Below the pieces are notes generated by a model. That model was not told where the DNA came from and did no database searches. It saw only the letters and a list, made by a program, of their open reading frames with translations. A DNA stretch of 64,000 bases, taken from contig NEEC01000011.1 of NCBI GenBank assembly GCA_002189035.1, positions 744,001-808,000 of the forward strand, written 5' to 3'. Positions 36,085 through 46,250 of this stretch are shown here, in pieces. A program made the position numbers and the translations under genes. The DNA comes from Utricularia gibba. Lineage: Eukaryota > Streptophyta > Magnoliopsida > Lamiales > Lentibulariaceae. Each line of letters begins with the position of its first letter. Positions within the stretch are counted from its first letter, which is position 1.

Positions 36085-36305
36085 TGGCAGCATAGTTGTT
36101 CAACATTATATCATTATTTCCAAACCCAAATCCTACATTGCATTTGAAAGTAAAAGAATAATTGAACAAACATTAAATAAAAACAGTACATGATGACTTA
36201 CGAGCATCTGAATATTTAATCCATAATTGTTCAAAGATTTACCATTTTTTAAGTGAGTTATTTATACTTCACAACTTCTTTCCTTTGAAATCCAATACAA
36301 TGAAA
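36085..36305 (+). pseudogene. accD: Plastid accD 3' remnant (NUPT)
   Basis: Encodes KSYIAFESKRIIEQTLNKNS, corresponding to the conserved [20 protein letters not shown] block of plastid acetyl-CoA carboxylase beta subunit. DNA equivalents of AAEYLFHKGLFD, LSELFQLH and FFPLNQN follow to about 36300, with frameshifts. The weaker upstream match (ISSALYDYQ...GMLGDIIIAEP) reaches back to about 36020. It lies on the plus strand between ndhC and psaI, its expected place in the plastid order. Confidence 0.85.
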
Positions 36306-36647
36306 TAAATTGCATTAAGGCTAAATCTAGCAAACTAAGAGTAGTTCGCTTATTAGAAATCTATGAATAAAATTAAATAACAAATTAGAAGATAACTCTT
36401 TCTTTATTAAATTAGAAAACAAGAACAAATCATATAGAAATGGATAAAAAAAGCTCAAGTTTATTATCTTTCATGCAGAGAGATTGATAAAGCTATTTCT
36501 AAGATTCGATATTATCCTACTTACACTACATACTTATTTCAAAACGAAAGTTGTAGATATTCAAATATCCAATATGTAACAATATTAATTTTAATTAGTA
36601 TAATTATAAAACAAAATATGGAAATAACAAATCAGGGTACTAATTTT
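36306..36647. other. Probable plastid accD-psaI spacer
   Basis: Non-coding and AT-rich, held between accD and psaI remnants; its length is in the range expected of that spacer. Assignment is by position only. Confidence 0.45.
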
Positions 36648-36735
36648 ATGACAACTTTCAACCTTTCCCCCATTTCATCTAGCAATGGTGATAGATTTTT
36701 TTATTTCTTTATGTTAAAGAAAAAAACTTATTCAG
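36648..36735 (+). pseudogene. psaI: Plastid psaI remnant (NUPT)
   Basis: Begins ATGACAACTTTCAACCT (MTTFNL), as in plastid psaI, the 36-residue photosystem I subunit VIII. The middle transmembrane segment has lost about 25 bp, and the end still resembles SLFLHVQKNK (TTTATTTCTTTATGTTAAAG). Confidence 0.8.
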
Positions 36736-36980
36736 AGTGGGAAAGCTACAACCTAAGCTGTGTTTTTAAACTTAGACCGGTAGCCTAACACATATATTGA
36801 TTTTCTTTTCAGTAAATATGATTTCGCTTAATATAAAAGAAAAAGAGTTTGGACACACAAAAAATGATCCATTTGCAAATGAATTCTAATTAGCTTCAAT
36901 AAGGGGATGGTGAGAATAGGTCTAAAACTAGTGGATATATCCATATAGATATTGGGAGCTGATGAACATTGGAATGAGTT

Positions 36981-38136
36981 TGCTAAATGTCGCGGTTTAG
37001 CACATTCAACGCATCAAAAGAAATTTATAAACCAAGCTAATCTACTACATAAATCACAAGAATTAATGTAGTGTGGCAAGCAAAGGTCGAATCCACAGAG
37101 AATGGTTGTAATTTCCTAAAATTTAACACATTTACTAGAAATAGAGGGGTTTTCTGGAGTTTAGTTCTAACGCAGGTAAAATCTAAAATAACAGTAACTA
37201 GAATAAACAAGTTGCAGGGATGAAAAGGGATTTAAATTGACATGAAGGTGCAGAAAACATAAAATAAAAATAATTTGGTTGGGTTTTACATCAGGGTCTA
37301 GCTCTTGTGTCACTCAAGAGAGCCCATAGACTTAAACCTAGCTTTGGAATGCTTAAAAACAGAGTATTGGTTTGCAGAAAAAGAGCATGGTTCGCAGGAA
37401 CAGTAAATCGCGTTAAACTTAAGGCAAAGCACGAAAAGGGTAAACAACAACATGGTCATAAGCTAAAATAAGGTCTCCAACTAGTTTCTCGTTCACAACA
37501 GGGTATCGAAACACAACAGGAAGCATAAAAACGATGACAATAATAGTAGCAAGTTCACGCAGAAAAGGGTGTGCAGAAATCTGTAAATAAAAGTTGCAGG
37601 ATGCTTTTGTGGGCTGGAGATATGCGGGAAATCGAAGTTCTGGCTAGAACGGTGGTGTGGACACGCAGATCTGGAGGTCGTTGGAGACTTTCACTGGAGA
37701 AACGACGTTCTCCTTGCTCCCCTCACTCCTGTTTACTGTCTATGCGTGCACAGTGTACTCTCTTCTTTCTCTCCTTCCTTTTTCCTTTTGCAGCTCAAAA
37801 TTGAGGGTAGCATTGTCCTTTCCTCAGTATTCTAGAAGGGAGATCTCTACTCCAAATCTTATCTTTTGTACAGCTTTTCTGTCTCTTTTGACTTGTTAAT
37901 GCGGAAAGTGCACTACTATAGTACTAGCTCTTACCCTGGTAAGACTTAAAATATAGACTAGACGAAATATTAGAGTTTTCGGCTCAATTGTTGCCAATTG
38001 AGCCTGTTTTGACAATAAACATATTTCAACAATCTAAATATGCAAAAGAAGACATTTTAGCACCCTAAGCAACATTTAACCCTATAAAAACACACTTAAA
38101 AACATATATAAAAACAAAATAAAAACGGTGTTATCA
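36981..38136. mobile_element. Solo LTR C2, relative of family B
   Basis: Starts TGCTAAATGTCGCGG and ends near AAAACGGTGTTATCA, like family B. It shares ATCAAAAGAAATTTATAA with B1 and B2 near its start, and more extensively matches C1 at 16684. It splits the plastid psaI-ycf4 spacer. The right border is uncertain: GAGTT precedes 36981 and recurs only at 38215-38219, which would place the end at 38214. Confidence 0.65.
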
Positions 38137-38342
38137 AGAGCATATAAAGGGTACAACATTTTTTTTATATCTAAGCAATTTAATGAATTATTCTTATAGG
38201 CTCACATCAGGCTAGAGTTAGTTAATATTAAACTAGTAATGGTTGATCAGAGTTCAACAAGGAACTGAAACATTAACAAAATAAAAATGATTTATCATTT
38301 ATGTTTGTCTATAAATTCCAATAAAATGCAATCGAATCAAGT

Positions 38343-38746
38343 ATGATTTATGGACCAGAACATATATGAATAGAACATATAATGGGTTCTCAAAAGCTAA
38401 GCAAATTTTTTTCGGGTCATGTGAATTGTTTAGGTTCATTAAGATTTTTATTAATTGTTATTTCAATTATCTTGTAAGATATTTGATATCCTTTATTCCA
38501 TCTCCAGACCTTTTTTTAATATAATGATCCAGTAATGTCTTTCTATGGTGTCATGAATATCTTTATTAATTAATATTCTGTGGTGCACAAATAGGAATTA
38601 CATAGAACGGAATGTTTTTCTATGAGTTATTAGTGATGTTATTAATTCCATAAAAAGGATGTGCTAGTGTGTATTTTTTTGTTGGGGATTGCCTAGAAGA
38701 AATCATAGTATACTCCTATCATTCATCTAATATATCAAATTAGAAA
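38343..38746 (+). pseudogene. ycf4: Plastid ycf4 remnant (NUPT)
   Basis: ATG at 38343, then GGACCAGAACATATATGAAT and CGGGTTCTC-like text in the order of ycf4 (SEHIWIELITGSRKIS). TTTAGGTTCATTAAGATTTT, GATGTCTTTCTATGG-like and TGGTGCACAA blocks follow, then TGTTGGGGATTGCCTAGAA (FRWGFPGK). The 3' third is truncated. ycf4 assists photosystem I assembly. Several frameshifts make it non-coding. Confidence 0.85.
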
Positions 38747-38844
38747 TGGAAAAAAAATTGGTTTTTTATAGGTTTGATACCTTGTTTAGAACTCTTTTTA
38801 AAATAACTATTCAATCATATAGAGTCCATGACAAAAACATAGAA

Positions 38845-39473
38845 ATGATAAAAAAAAAAGCATTTAATACTCTTTTCTATCTTGCATCTATAGTATTTTT
38901 CTCTTGATAGTTATCTCTTTCCTCTACTAAAAGTATTTGGTTACTAATTGGTCCAATATAGAGAAATATAAAATATTCAAGAATTATATTCATGAAAACA
39001 TTATTCTAAGAAAGTGCATAAACTCAGAACAAATCTTGTAATTGGATCAAATGATTAAGGAATCCTCCGAGGCACATCAATGAGGATCTTATCCATCTGA
39101 TTTTGCACTTCTTAAACAATCTATTTGTTTCATTATTCTAATTAATTATTATATTTTATGTAATAGCAAAATTCATATTATTAATTCTTGGGTTTTGGAA
39201 TTCCAATATAACTTAAGTGATATAATAAAAGCTATTTTGATTCTTTTGGTAACTAATTTATATGTTAGATTTCATTCACCCCAATGGTGGTAACTGATAA
39301 TTGGTTATTTCTAAAAAGATTTAAGATTTCACAATAATGATCAAACAGTATGCGGTTTTATTTCCATCTTTCTATTCATCCTCGATACTTTTTCAAAATA
39401 ATGGATTTTCTTAATATTAAATCATATATTTCCATCACTTGTGGTTATTGCAAGGAGTGATATATAATGCTAA
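38845..39473 (+). pseudogene. cemA: Plastid cemA remnant (NUPT)
   Basis: ATG at 38845, then an A-run and TCTTTTCTATCTTGCATCTA (the LLYLASIVF start), GGTTACTAATTGGT (WVTNWW), GATCAAATGATTAAGGAAT (DEMxKEY), ATTTTGCACTTCT (TILHF), AACTTAAGTGATATAATAAA (NLSDTIK) and CATTCACCCCA (FHSPHG). It ends with ATCCTCGATAC and CCATCACTTGTGG blocks and TAA near 39471. The whole gene length is represented (about 630 of about 690 bp) with many stops. Confidence 0.9.
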
Positions 39474-39676
39474 ATTGTTTACCATTATTAATCTAGTCAA
39501 TTATCATGTTTTTTTAGTATCTTGTTCTGTATTATATAAGTATTACAAAGTTTCTATATATAGAGATTTTTTCTTATACTAGTCCAATAGAAGGATTCCA
39601 TTAAATAGTAGAATTTCGGAATATGAGCTATACCAACATCTACTCAAGTAGAAATCTTAGAATCATTGGCTCTAGC

Positions 39677-40460
39677 ATGTAGACTAGAAATACTTTTCCG
39701 TGGATAAAGGAAGAGATGATCTATTTCTATATCATTCATGATATGTATTCTAACATAGACATGCACTGCAAGCAGATATCTCATTTTTGCCTGGCAGAAT
39801 TTTGAAAATCCACAAAGCAATTGGGTGTAATGTTTGTGCCAACTTCCATTTAGGTGATACGCCTGTGGATACTGAGGTTCCATAGTCAGTACTTATGACT
39901 TTTATATACTAAGTGGTTGTTTGAATTAGCCCACTATAGTTGTATTTTTGTGGAGATGAAGTAAAACAAAAAAAGATAATTTATCTGTTCAGGTATGGTC
40001 CTACTTAAAAAAATATTCATGTGAAAGGTCCTAGGCTTTATCTCCATTAAAAAGTATAGTAAAATAACCTTTCTTCATTTCCCCCGATGCCATGAATAAC
40101 AAAGATGGTTACAATTTAATATATTTGATATATGTAGGGGAAATAGGAGAAAGGGTCAGATTATCCCTACCGAAGCAAGAGTAACAATATGGTTTACAAT
40201 GCTGAAGGAATGAGTAAAGTAAAAGTTCATGAAAAGAAAAGTAACGATACAAAATATCCATAACACATCCATTGAATGGACATTAAGTACTTGATATTAT
40301 AGGTCGTGGACCAAAACTTGTTGTTTCAGAAGGCAAGTCGATGAAATTTGATCAGCCATTAGTGAGTAATCCTAATGTGAGTGGATTTGGTCATTGAGAG
40401 AGAAATAATACTTCAAGATCCATTAAGTGTCCAAGATCTTTTGTTCTTCTTTCATAAACT
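39677..40460 (+). pseudogene. petA: Plastid petA remnant (NUPT)
   Basis: Cytochrome f gene. ATG at 39677 opens the equivalent of MQTRNTFSWIKEEI. The region around 39790-39880 matches the haem-binding part, [20 protein letters not shown], where the CANCH signature is altered to CANFH in the best frame. After a deletion of about 115 bp come [20 protein letters not shown]-like text (40080-40140) and [44 protein letters not shown] (40310-40455). The last 25 codons (membrane anchor) are missing. It lies 200 bp after cemA, as in plastomes. Confidence 0.92.
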
Positions 40461-40645
40461 GAAAAATCTGAGTCATTGCAAAATTAGATCTAAAATTAGA
40501 TCTTTTATATTAAATAAATTTATAAAACTAAATAAAAAGAAATTGTACAATGGAGTTAAGATCAATCACAAGGAGCTAAATATTTGTTACATGAAGATTA
40601 ATGCATTTTATCTCTCAGATAAGATATTTTTAGTCTAACCTAAGA
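40461..40645. other. Short unassigned spacer
   Basis: Lies between petA and the 3' end of the gypsy element. It may contain the degraded 3' end of that element; no LTR could be recognised. Confidence 0.35.
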
Positions 40646-40659
40646 TGAGAGAGGGAGGT

Positions 40660-41670
40660 TTGAGGGCCGAGAGGCAGGTGGGAAGGAGGGTATCCATAGA
40701 GGGTTTCAAAAGGAGATATTTTGAGACTAGAATGGTATGGACGATCAAAGCATGCCATGGAGCTAAGTTTCCAAGCATTGATTTACTCTTTCAGTTTGAT
40801 CATTGGTCTGCGGGTGATAGGCTGTGGAGAGGTGAAGTTGGATATCGATGGAAGTAAATAGCTCATACCAAAAATCACTAGTAAAAATGGAATCCCGATC
40901 GGAAATATAACTGGAAGGGAGTCCATGGAGATTGTAGATGTTGGATATGAAGACATGGGCAATAGTGGTGGCTGAGTAGGGGTGAGTGAGTGGAAAAAAA
41001 TGAGTATATTTTGTAAATCTGTCCACAACAACTAGAATGGAGTTTTTGGTGGAGGAGAGAGGGAGACCATCAATAAAATCCATACCAATACTGTCCCATT
41101 GATGTGTAGGGATCGGGAGGGGCAGGGAAAGACCAGGTGATGCGGTATGATAAAAATGGTTTTTATTGCAAATATAACAAGAGGCGATCCACGTACAAAT
41201 ATTTGACTTCATCTTGGGCGAATAGAATATGCTGGTAGGTGGCTGTAATTCTAGAATGGCCACCTTATGGGGAGGCATGGTGTTGGAGGAAGAGAGTTCC
41301 TTGTATATCTTTGGAAGAACGAATGCAAAGGCAATTTTTATAATGGAGAGCGTTGATTGAGTCTGAAATGCGGGTAAGAGTTTGGAGTTATAGACTTTTC
41401 TTGGAGTATTGGGGAGAAAAAAGGGCATGATGCCTAACTAGAAATGATGTTGGTCATCCATGTAGGGGTGATGGTAGTGAAGGCGTGACAAGTGGCTGCG
41501 GGACAGGAGTGGCTAGACAACTGAGAGAGGGAGTCAGCTAACAATATTGAATCTCAAAAGGATAACCCATGACTTTTGACATTCATTTTTGTTGAAATAG
41601 GGTGCCGAGATGCTGCTGCTTCAGAAATTTGAAGCTATGGTGATCTATTCAGATGATAAAGAAGTGTTCA
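40660..41670 (-). pseudogene. Ty3/gypsy integrase and RNase H tail
   Basis: The minus frame 41428-40763 holds the zinc-finger end (CYICNKN), the first catalytic Asp in SIGMDFIDGLP, VVDRFTKYTHFFPL, the second Asp in SDRDSIFTSDFW, and the Glu in QTNDQTERVNQCLE: a complete DDE triad at residue level. Downstream to about 40660 comes the SPFETLYG block. Upstream, 41670-41600 continues RNase H (DHHSFKFL, the equivalent of DHQSLKFL) across the B1 insertion. The enzyme would insert element cDNA into the genome. Confidence 0.9.
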
Positions 41671-43035
41671 TGATAAACGAAAATTTCCTAATGTCATTGT
41701 AAAAATAGAAATTTCGTATCAAATAAATTTATAAGCCCTAATCTACAAAAAATACAAATTTATTGTATAGTGGATTTCGAGATCGATCACAAAAAGCTTG
41801 TGCTTGTTTTGTGTCTCAGCAGATGCAGAATTTGGAATAATAATGGGTCTTAATCTAAGCTCAAACTAACAGTAGTAAACAAATTCAGTAAACAAGATCA
41901 AGTATCGATGCTAAAGATAACAAATAATGGTTCTAACAAAGAGTAATACTAAGATGTCTCAATGGTGTGCAGGTGATATGGTACTAAAGTCTTTAATTTA
42001 ATCTATCATGTTCTTATACTCACAACTTCAAACAACCTAAGTCTATCCAGGTCATTCATCATATTTTTGGCTAAGATAGTCCTCAATATCATCACCAACA
42101 TTGCAATTAGGTCTACTCATATGCAAAGTATATAGAACTAGGTCTACTCGGTTTCATTGGTTCTACTCTACACTAATGCCTACTACTCCCGCCTTAATTT
42201 ATTGGTCTACCTCTAAATCAAGCATCTTAGTTGTGAAGTTACTTGTTCCCCTCCTTAGGTCTACCCATGGAATGATTGAAACAAGAACTAAGAAACAAAC
42301 ATAAATTTCATTATTAACCCTAGATCCACATCACCATGCTTTACCTTAAGACATTCCTAAGGTTTTAACTACTCATATATGAAAGATAAAACATGATATC
42401 ATTAAGATAAATTGAAGAGAATAGAAAAAACATTGTAAAACAACAATCAAAGTAACGAAATATCGAGCAAACTAAAGATAAAGTTAAGTGTTTTGTTCAC
42501 GATCTGCTACTGTTCACTGCCCGGAACAGTAGCACTAAATTGGGTCTTTGATGCTGTTCTTCAAGTGTTTGATCTTCCTTCTGGAGAAATCGACTTCATC
42601 TTCCTTATTTCGTGTTCTCCCTCCCCCCTCTTGGGGTCTGGTCATGTTCTCCTCCTTCTCCCCTCTCCAAAAATATCTTCCTCTCTTTTCTTTTCAATTT
42701 CCAATGTCGGTACACTGTTCTTGACATCTGTACTATTCCTGGCCTGAACCTACAAATTGTAGGCAGCTGAATATTAATCATGTCTCCTCCTTGTGTTTTG
42801 TGCCCTTTCGAATTGTGCTAATAAACTAGCTAAATGTAATCCATAATGCTGCTACTAACACTTGAAAGAATATTAGAAATCATAATATAGACATTTATTT
42901 AGTCTATATTATGTATAAAAATACAAATAACACTACAATTAACAAAATATTAAAAATCATAATTAAAATACATAATTTTATCATTAAAAATATCAATTTT
43001 ATAACATAAAAACACTGATGGAATGTGTGTTATCA
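41671..43035. mobile_element. Solo LTR family B, copy B1, 1365 bp
   Basis: Begins TGATAAACGAAAATTT and ends AATGTGTGTTATCA, with TGATAA/TTATCA inverted ends. It is flanked by GTTCA (41666-41670) and GTTTA (43036-43040), a 5-bp duplication with one difference. It interrupts the gypsy RNase H frame between EKELIAIVHAVQKWSRY and the equivalent of HFIIRTDHQSLKFL, an independent proof of both borders. Plus-strand frames inside are not genes. Confidence 0.9.
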
Positions 43036-43040
43036 GTTTA

Positions 43041-44120
43041 ATACAGTAACGAGACCACTTTTGAACTGCATGGACTATGGCTATCAATTCTTTTTCATAG
43101 ACGGATGATCTAGAATATTTTTTTCCCAAGGGGCTAAGGGAAGTAGGCAATTAGATGATTATTCTGGGAGATTACAGTGCCTACACCGTGATCACCATCA
43201 TCGGTTTCCAAGGTGAACTCTTCAAAATTGGGCATGGTGAGGACTGGAGGAGAGGGATAGCAAACTTCGAGGCTTGGAAGGAGGCAATTGTAGCATCCGT
43301 CCAGTAAAAATTATCTTTTCTTAGGAGTTGGGTGAGAGCAATGCTAAGAAGACCATAACATTTGATAAAACGGCAACAATACCTGGTGAGGACAAGAAAA
43401 CCATGAAGAGAATTGAGGTTGGTGGGAGTTGGCCAATTTGTAATGGCAAGTAACTTAGTAGGATCTGTAGAAACTCCATTGGCATGTACAATATAACCGA
43501 GATATTCAATAGATTTCCTATCAAAAGAACATTTGGAGAGCTTGGCAAAACATTTGTGAATATGCAGCAATGATAATGTGAGAGTAAGGTGTGTAATATG
43601 CTCATCCCATGTCTTACTATATATGAGTATATCATCAATCAATAAGAACGTGAGTATATAGGGTGCAAAAACAGAATTCATAAGAGATTGAAAAGTGGAA
43701 GAGGCATTCGTGAGTTCAAATGGCATGACTAAAAATTCATAAGGACCAAGGTGTGTGGAAAGCCTTGTTTTTAATACATCATCATGGTGCATGTGAATTT
43801 GGAAAAACTTGAACGTATATCAAGTTTAGAAAAACAATTGGCACCATATTATTCATCAAGTGGATCGTCGACCAAGGGAATCAAAAAGCGATTTTTTACC
43901 GATATGGAATTCGTGAATCGATAGTCGACACACATGTGCCAACCGACGTCTATTTTAGGTACTAGTAAGATCAGGGCAGAAAAGGGGCTTTGGCTCGGGC
44001 GGATGAAACCATAAGTGAGTAACTAAACTAAAATAGATTCCAACTTGGATTTCAAATGGTGTAGGAAACAATATGGGGAAAGCTTGTTTGGTGTGATATT
44101 AGGGAGGAGGGGAATGGAAT
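43041..44120 (-). pseudogene. Ty3/gypsy reverse transcriptase and RNase H start
   Basis: YNDVFRVPSQLPHARSIQHS with a SPY block (44190-44060) is the N-terminal RT entry. The frame 43792-43181 carries YEFLVMPFELTNASSTFQSL, the catalytic FLLIDDILIYS (active aspartates in the codons at 43631-43639, usually F/YVDD), CSFDRKSIEYLGYIV, DPTKLLAITNWPTP and the start of RNase H. The stretch 43150-43041 has YEKELIAIVHAVQKW. Frameshifts lie near 43800 and 43160. The 4-nt plus frame at 44306 is a shadow. Confidence 0.9.
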
Positions 44121-44949
44121 GTTGGATGGATCGTGCATGGGGAAGTTGGGAAGGAACTCGGAAGACATCATTGTATGTGGAGAGGAGGGATTGGATAGAG
44201 GGATGAAGAAATGTGAGTGCTGAATTGACCGGCGGGTCGGTTGAAATGGACCAGATTTGGGCCACCCAATACAAAGGAGTTCTATGGATATAGGAAACAA
44301 CTACGTTGGCTGAAATGAGTAATAGAGAAGCAGAGGGTAAAAAACATTGGAGATGCAAAGGGTTTGGAATCTTGATGGATAGTGAATACCATCTTAGAAT
44401 AATCCTCTCCAATGGTGCTGTGTTGGCGAAGCCAATTGCTGCCGAGCACCATGTCGTTCTCCCATTGAAATTATATGGCCAGAAAGAGAAACAAAAAGGT
44501 AATGTTGCATTGTCCAATGGAAATTAGGGAATAGATCCTGGTTAGGAGATAAGCCCAAGAGATTTGGTGGAGGAAGAATCTAGGAAACTGCTGATGCTGC
44601 TGCTATCGATGAGGATCAGAAAATCCCTATTGTTGAAATGCCCGTATATACAAAAGTGATTATCAGTGTTTTTCATCAGTGATGACATGCATTGAGATGG
44701 TTTCCTCTAGCTGGGAGGTATCAATTTTTGGAGGTGGGAGTAAATTCTCTTCTTCTTGTAAGATGGTTTCCTCATTGGCATAGAGAAGATAGATTTGTTG
44801 AGAGGAACAACAGTGGTCTCTAGAGAAAGGGGCACCCCACTTGATGTAGAGGTGTTTCTCAAGGCATTCACGAACCACCTCATCGAGGATATGAGTTCTT
44901 GGCAATCTAGGTATAAGACAGGGTTTTGAGGATTGAGGGGGTTGTAAAT

Positions 44950-45760
44950 CTACTAACTTTTTAGTATGATGGTCTCTATGAGAGCGACTGAATCAATCTC
45001 CATCTCCTTAGCCTTCACAATGTGAAGAATCTCTTATTCAGTGTTCAATTGAATAAAGTGGGGTAAAGGCTAGTGAGTTGGGAGCAAAGGATTTCATAAT
45101 GCTCAATGTAATTTGCTAGGAAACTAGTTTGAGCAATTTTCATGAATTCACCTAGGATCTGAAGGGGATCAGAATCGTCAAAAAGTTTCAAAAAATCATT
45201 CAAAAATTCTTGTCAGCTGGCCAAGGGATTTAATGACTTATGACCATCTAACCATGCATCGGCAGAGCCAGAGAAGGGAAGGCTTGCATATGCCAACCAC
45301 GAAGAGCAAGGGATCTAGGTCATGAGTTGGAAATACTGATTGATTTTACAAGCCAAGATCTGGGGTTAGAGCCATTAAAAGAAGGGAGGTCCAGTTTGGG
45401 ACCATGATAGTGGGATGAAGGGGTGAAATTTGCAGGAGAGTTGGAGGGCAGGGGTTCTGGAATAGATGTAGAGGAGAGGCCCATCAGGTAAGGGGTCTCA
45501 AGAGGGGGTTTGTTGAATGAAGAGAACTCCAGGTGAATGGTTTCCTTTAATGAGAGAGTGACTGCTTGGATCGAGTCGGTCATGTATTGCTCATGTTGTT
45601 TATGAGAAGCCTCCAATGGTTGAATCAAACAATGAAATTGTTGTGCTTGTGATTGATGACAAGCTTCCAACTCCTTAAGGGAATCACTAAGGATTTTCTG
45701 GTTTGCTTTCAAAACTGCTAGGTGGGTTTGGTGTGCTTCAAGGGAGTTACGCAGATCCAA
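44950..45760 (-). pseudogene. Ty3/gypsy Gag
   Basis: Starts with a coiled-coil-like Gln/Leu-rich part (MDLRNSLEAHQTHLAVLKAN), then a proline/serine linker and KLDLPSFNGSNPRSWL, the typical gypsy gag opening of the capsid domain. After a frameshift: LAYASLPFSGSADAWLDGHK, WQEFLNDFLKLFDDSDPLQI and TSFLANYIEHYEILCSQL, matching the retrotransposon gag layout. No zinc knuckle was seen. The likely protease region follows at about 44900-44560 but has no intact DSG or DTG motif. Confidence 0.85.
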
Positions 45761-45933
45761 CTAAGAGGTAAGGAGTTACACTTGGAGGGTAACCCCATCA
45801 CAACCTGGGTGAGGGATTAAATCAGCATAATCTGATACATCATCTCAAGGGTGGGATCCTTCCATAATGATATTGATGGGAGAGAATTTGTTTCGTCCCC
45901 TACCACGGCCACTCCTTCGAGGACCCAATGTGT

Positions 45934-45945
45934 GCTATGATACCA
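45934..45945 (-). promoter_or_regulatory. Primer-binding site of the gypsy element (tRNA-iMet type)
   Basis: The minus strand reads TGGTATCATAGC, one change from the canonical TGGTATCAGAGC complementary to initiator tRNA-Met. It begins 2 nt after the presumed LTR end at 45948. Confidence 0.8.
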
Positions 45946-45947
45946 AA

Positions 45948-46250
45948 TGTGAAGAATTGGGATCACTGGAGGAGAGAAAGAGAAGGAAAAGCGAAAATAG
46001 TACTTGATGTCATTAGTCTCATAGAAGGGGGTATAAATATACCCCATTACAAAGGATATTCCCTAAAAAATAGCTTAGTCCCAAACTAGTTAAGCAAAAG
46101 ATGGGATAGCAAAGGTTCTACAGATAACTGTCATCTTGCCTTAAGATGTCGGGTTATCCTCTTTTTGGGCTTCATCTTCTTGAGACTCGTCCGTCTTTGG
46201 GTTTCATCTTGAATAGAACTTGATTGGGTCTGTTGGATTACTAGAAGGCA
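45948..46250 (-). repeat. 5' LTR (U3/R/U5 part) of the gypsy element
   Basis: The minus strand ends CAATTCTTCACA just before the primer-binding site. A TATA-like TATATTTATACCCC lies at about 46031-46046. The outer border is not fixed, because no partner LTR or target duplication was seen; it may extend past 46400. Confidence 0.6.

Larger units (their letters stand above)
40646..46250 (-). mobile_element. Ty3/gypsy retrotransposon, split by solo LTR B1
   Basis: In minus order: probable 5' LTR (45948 to perhaps 46250 or beyond), iMet-type primer-binding site, gag (45760-44950), a poorly preserved protease region, RT (44120-43181), RNase H (43180-43036, resuming 41670) and integrase (about 41600-40650). 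The order RT, RNase H, integrase is diagnostic for Ty3/gypsy. The 3' LTR is not recognised. All domains carry stops or frameshifts. The element lies between plastid petA and petL remnants, so it inserted into, or next to, former plastid DNA. Confidence 0.88.

Noticed and set aside
40381-40638. 85-codon plus-strand ORF as a gene
   Set aside because: Its first 25 codons are the degraded end of petA; the rest is AT-rich spacer.
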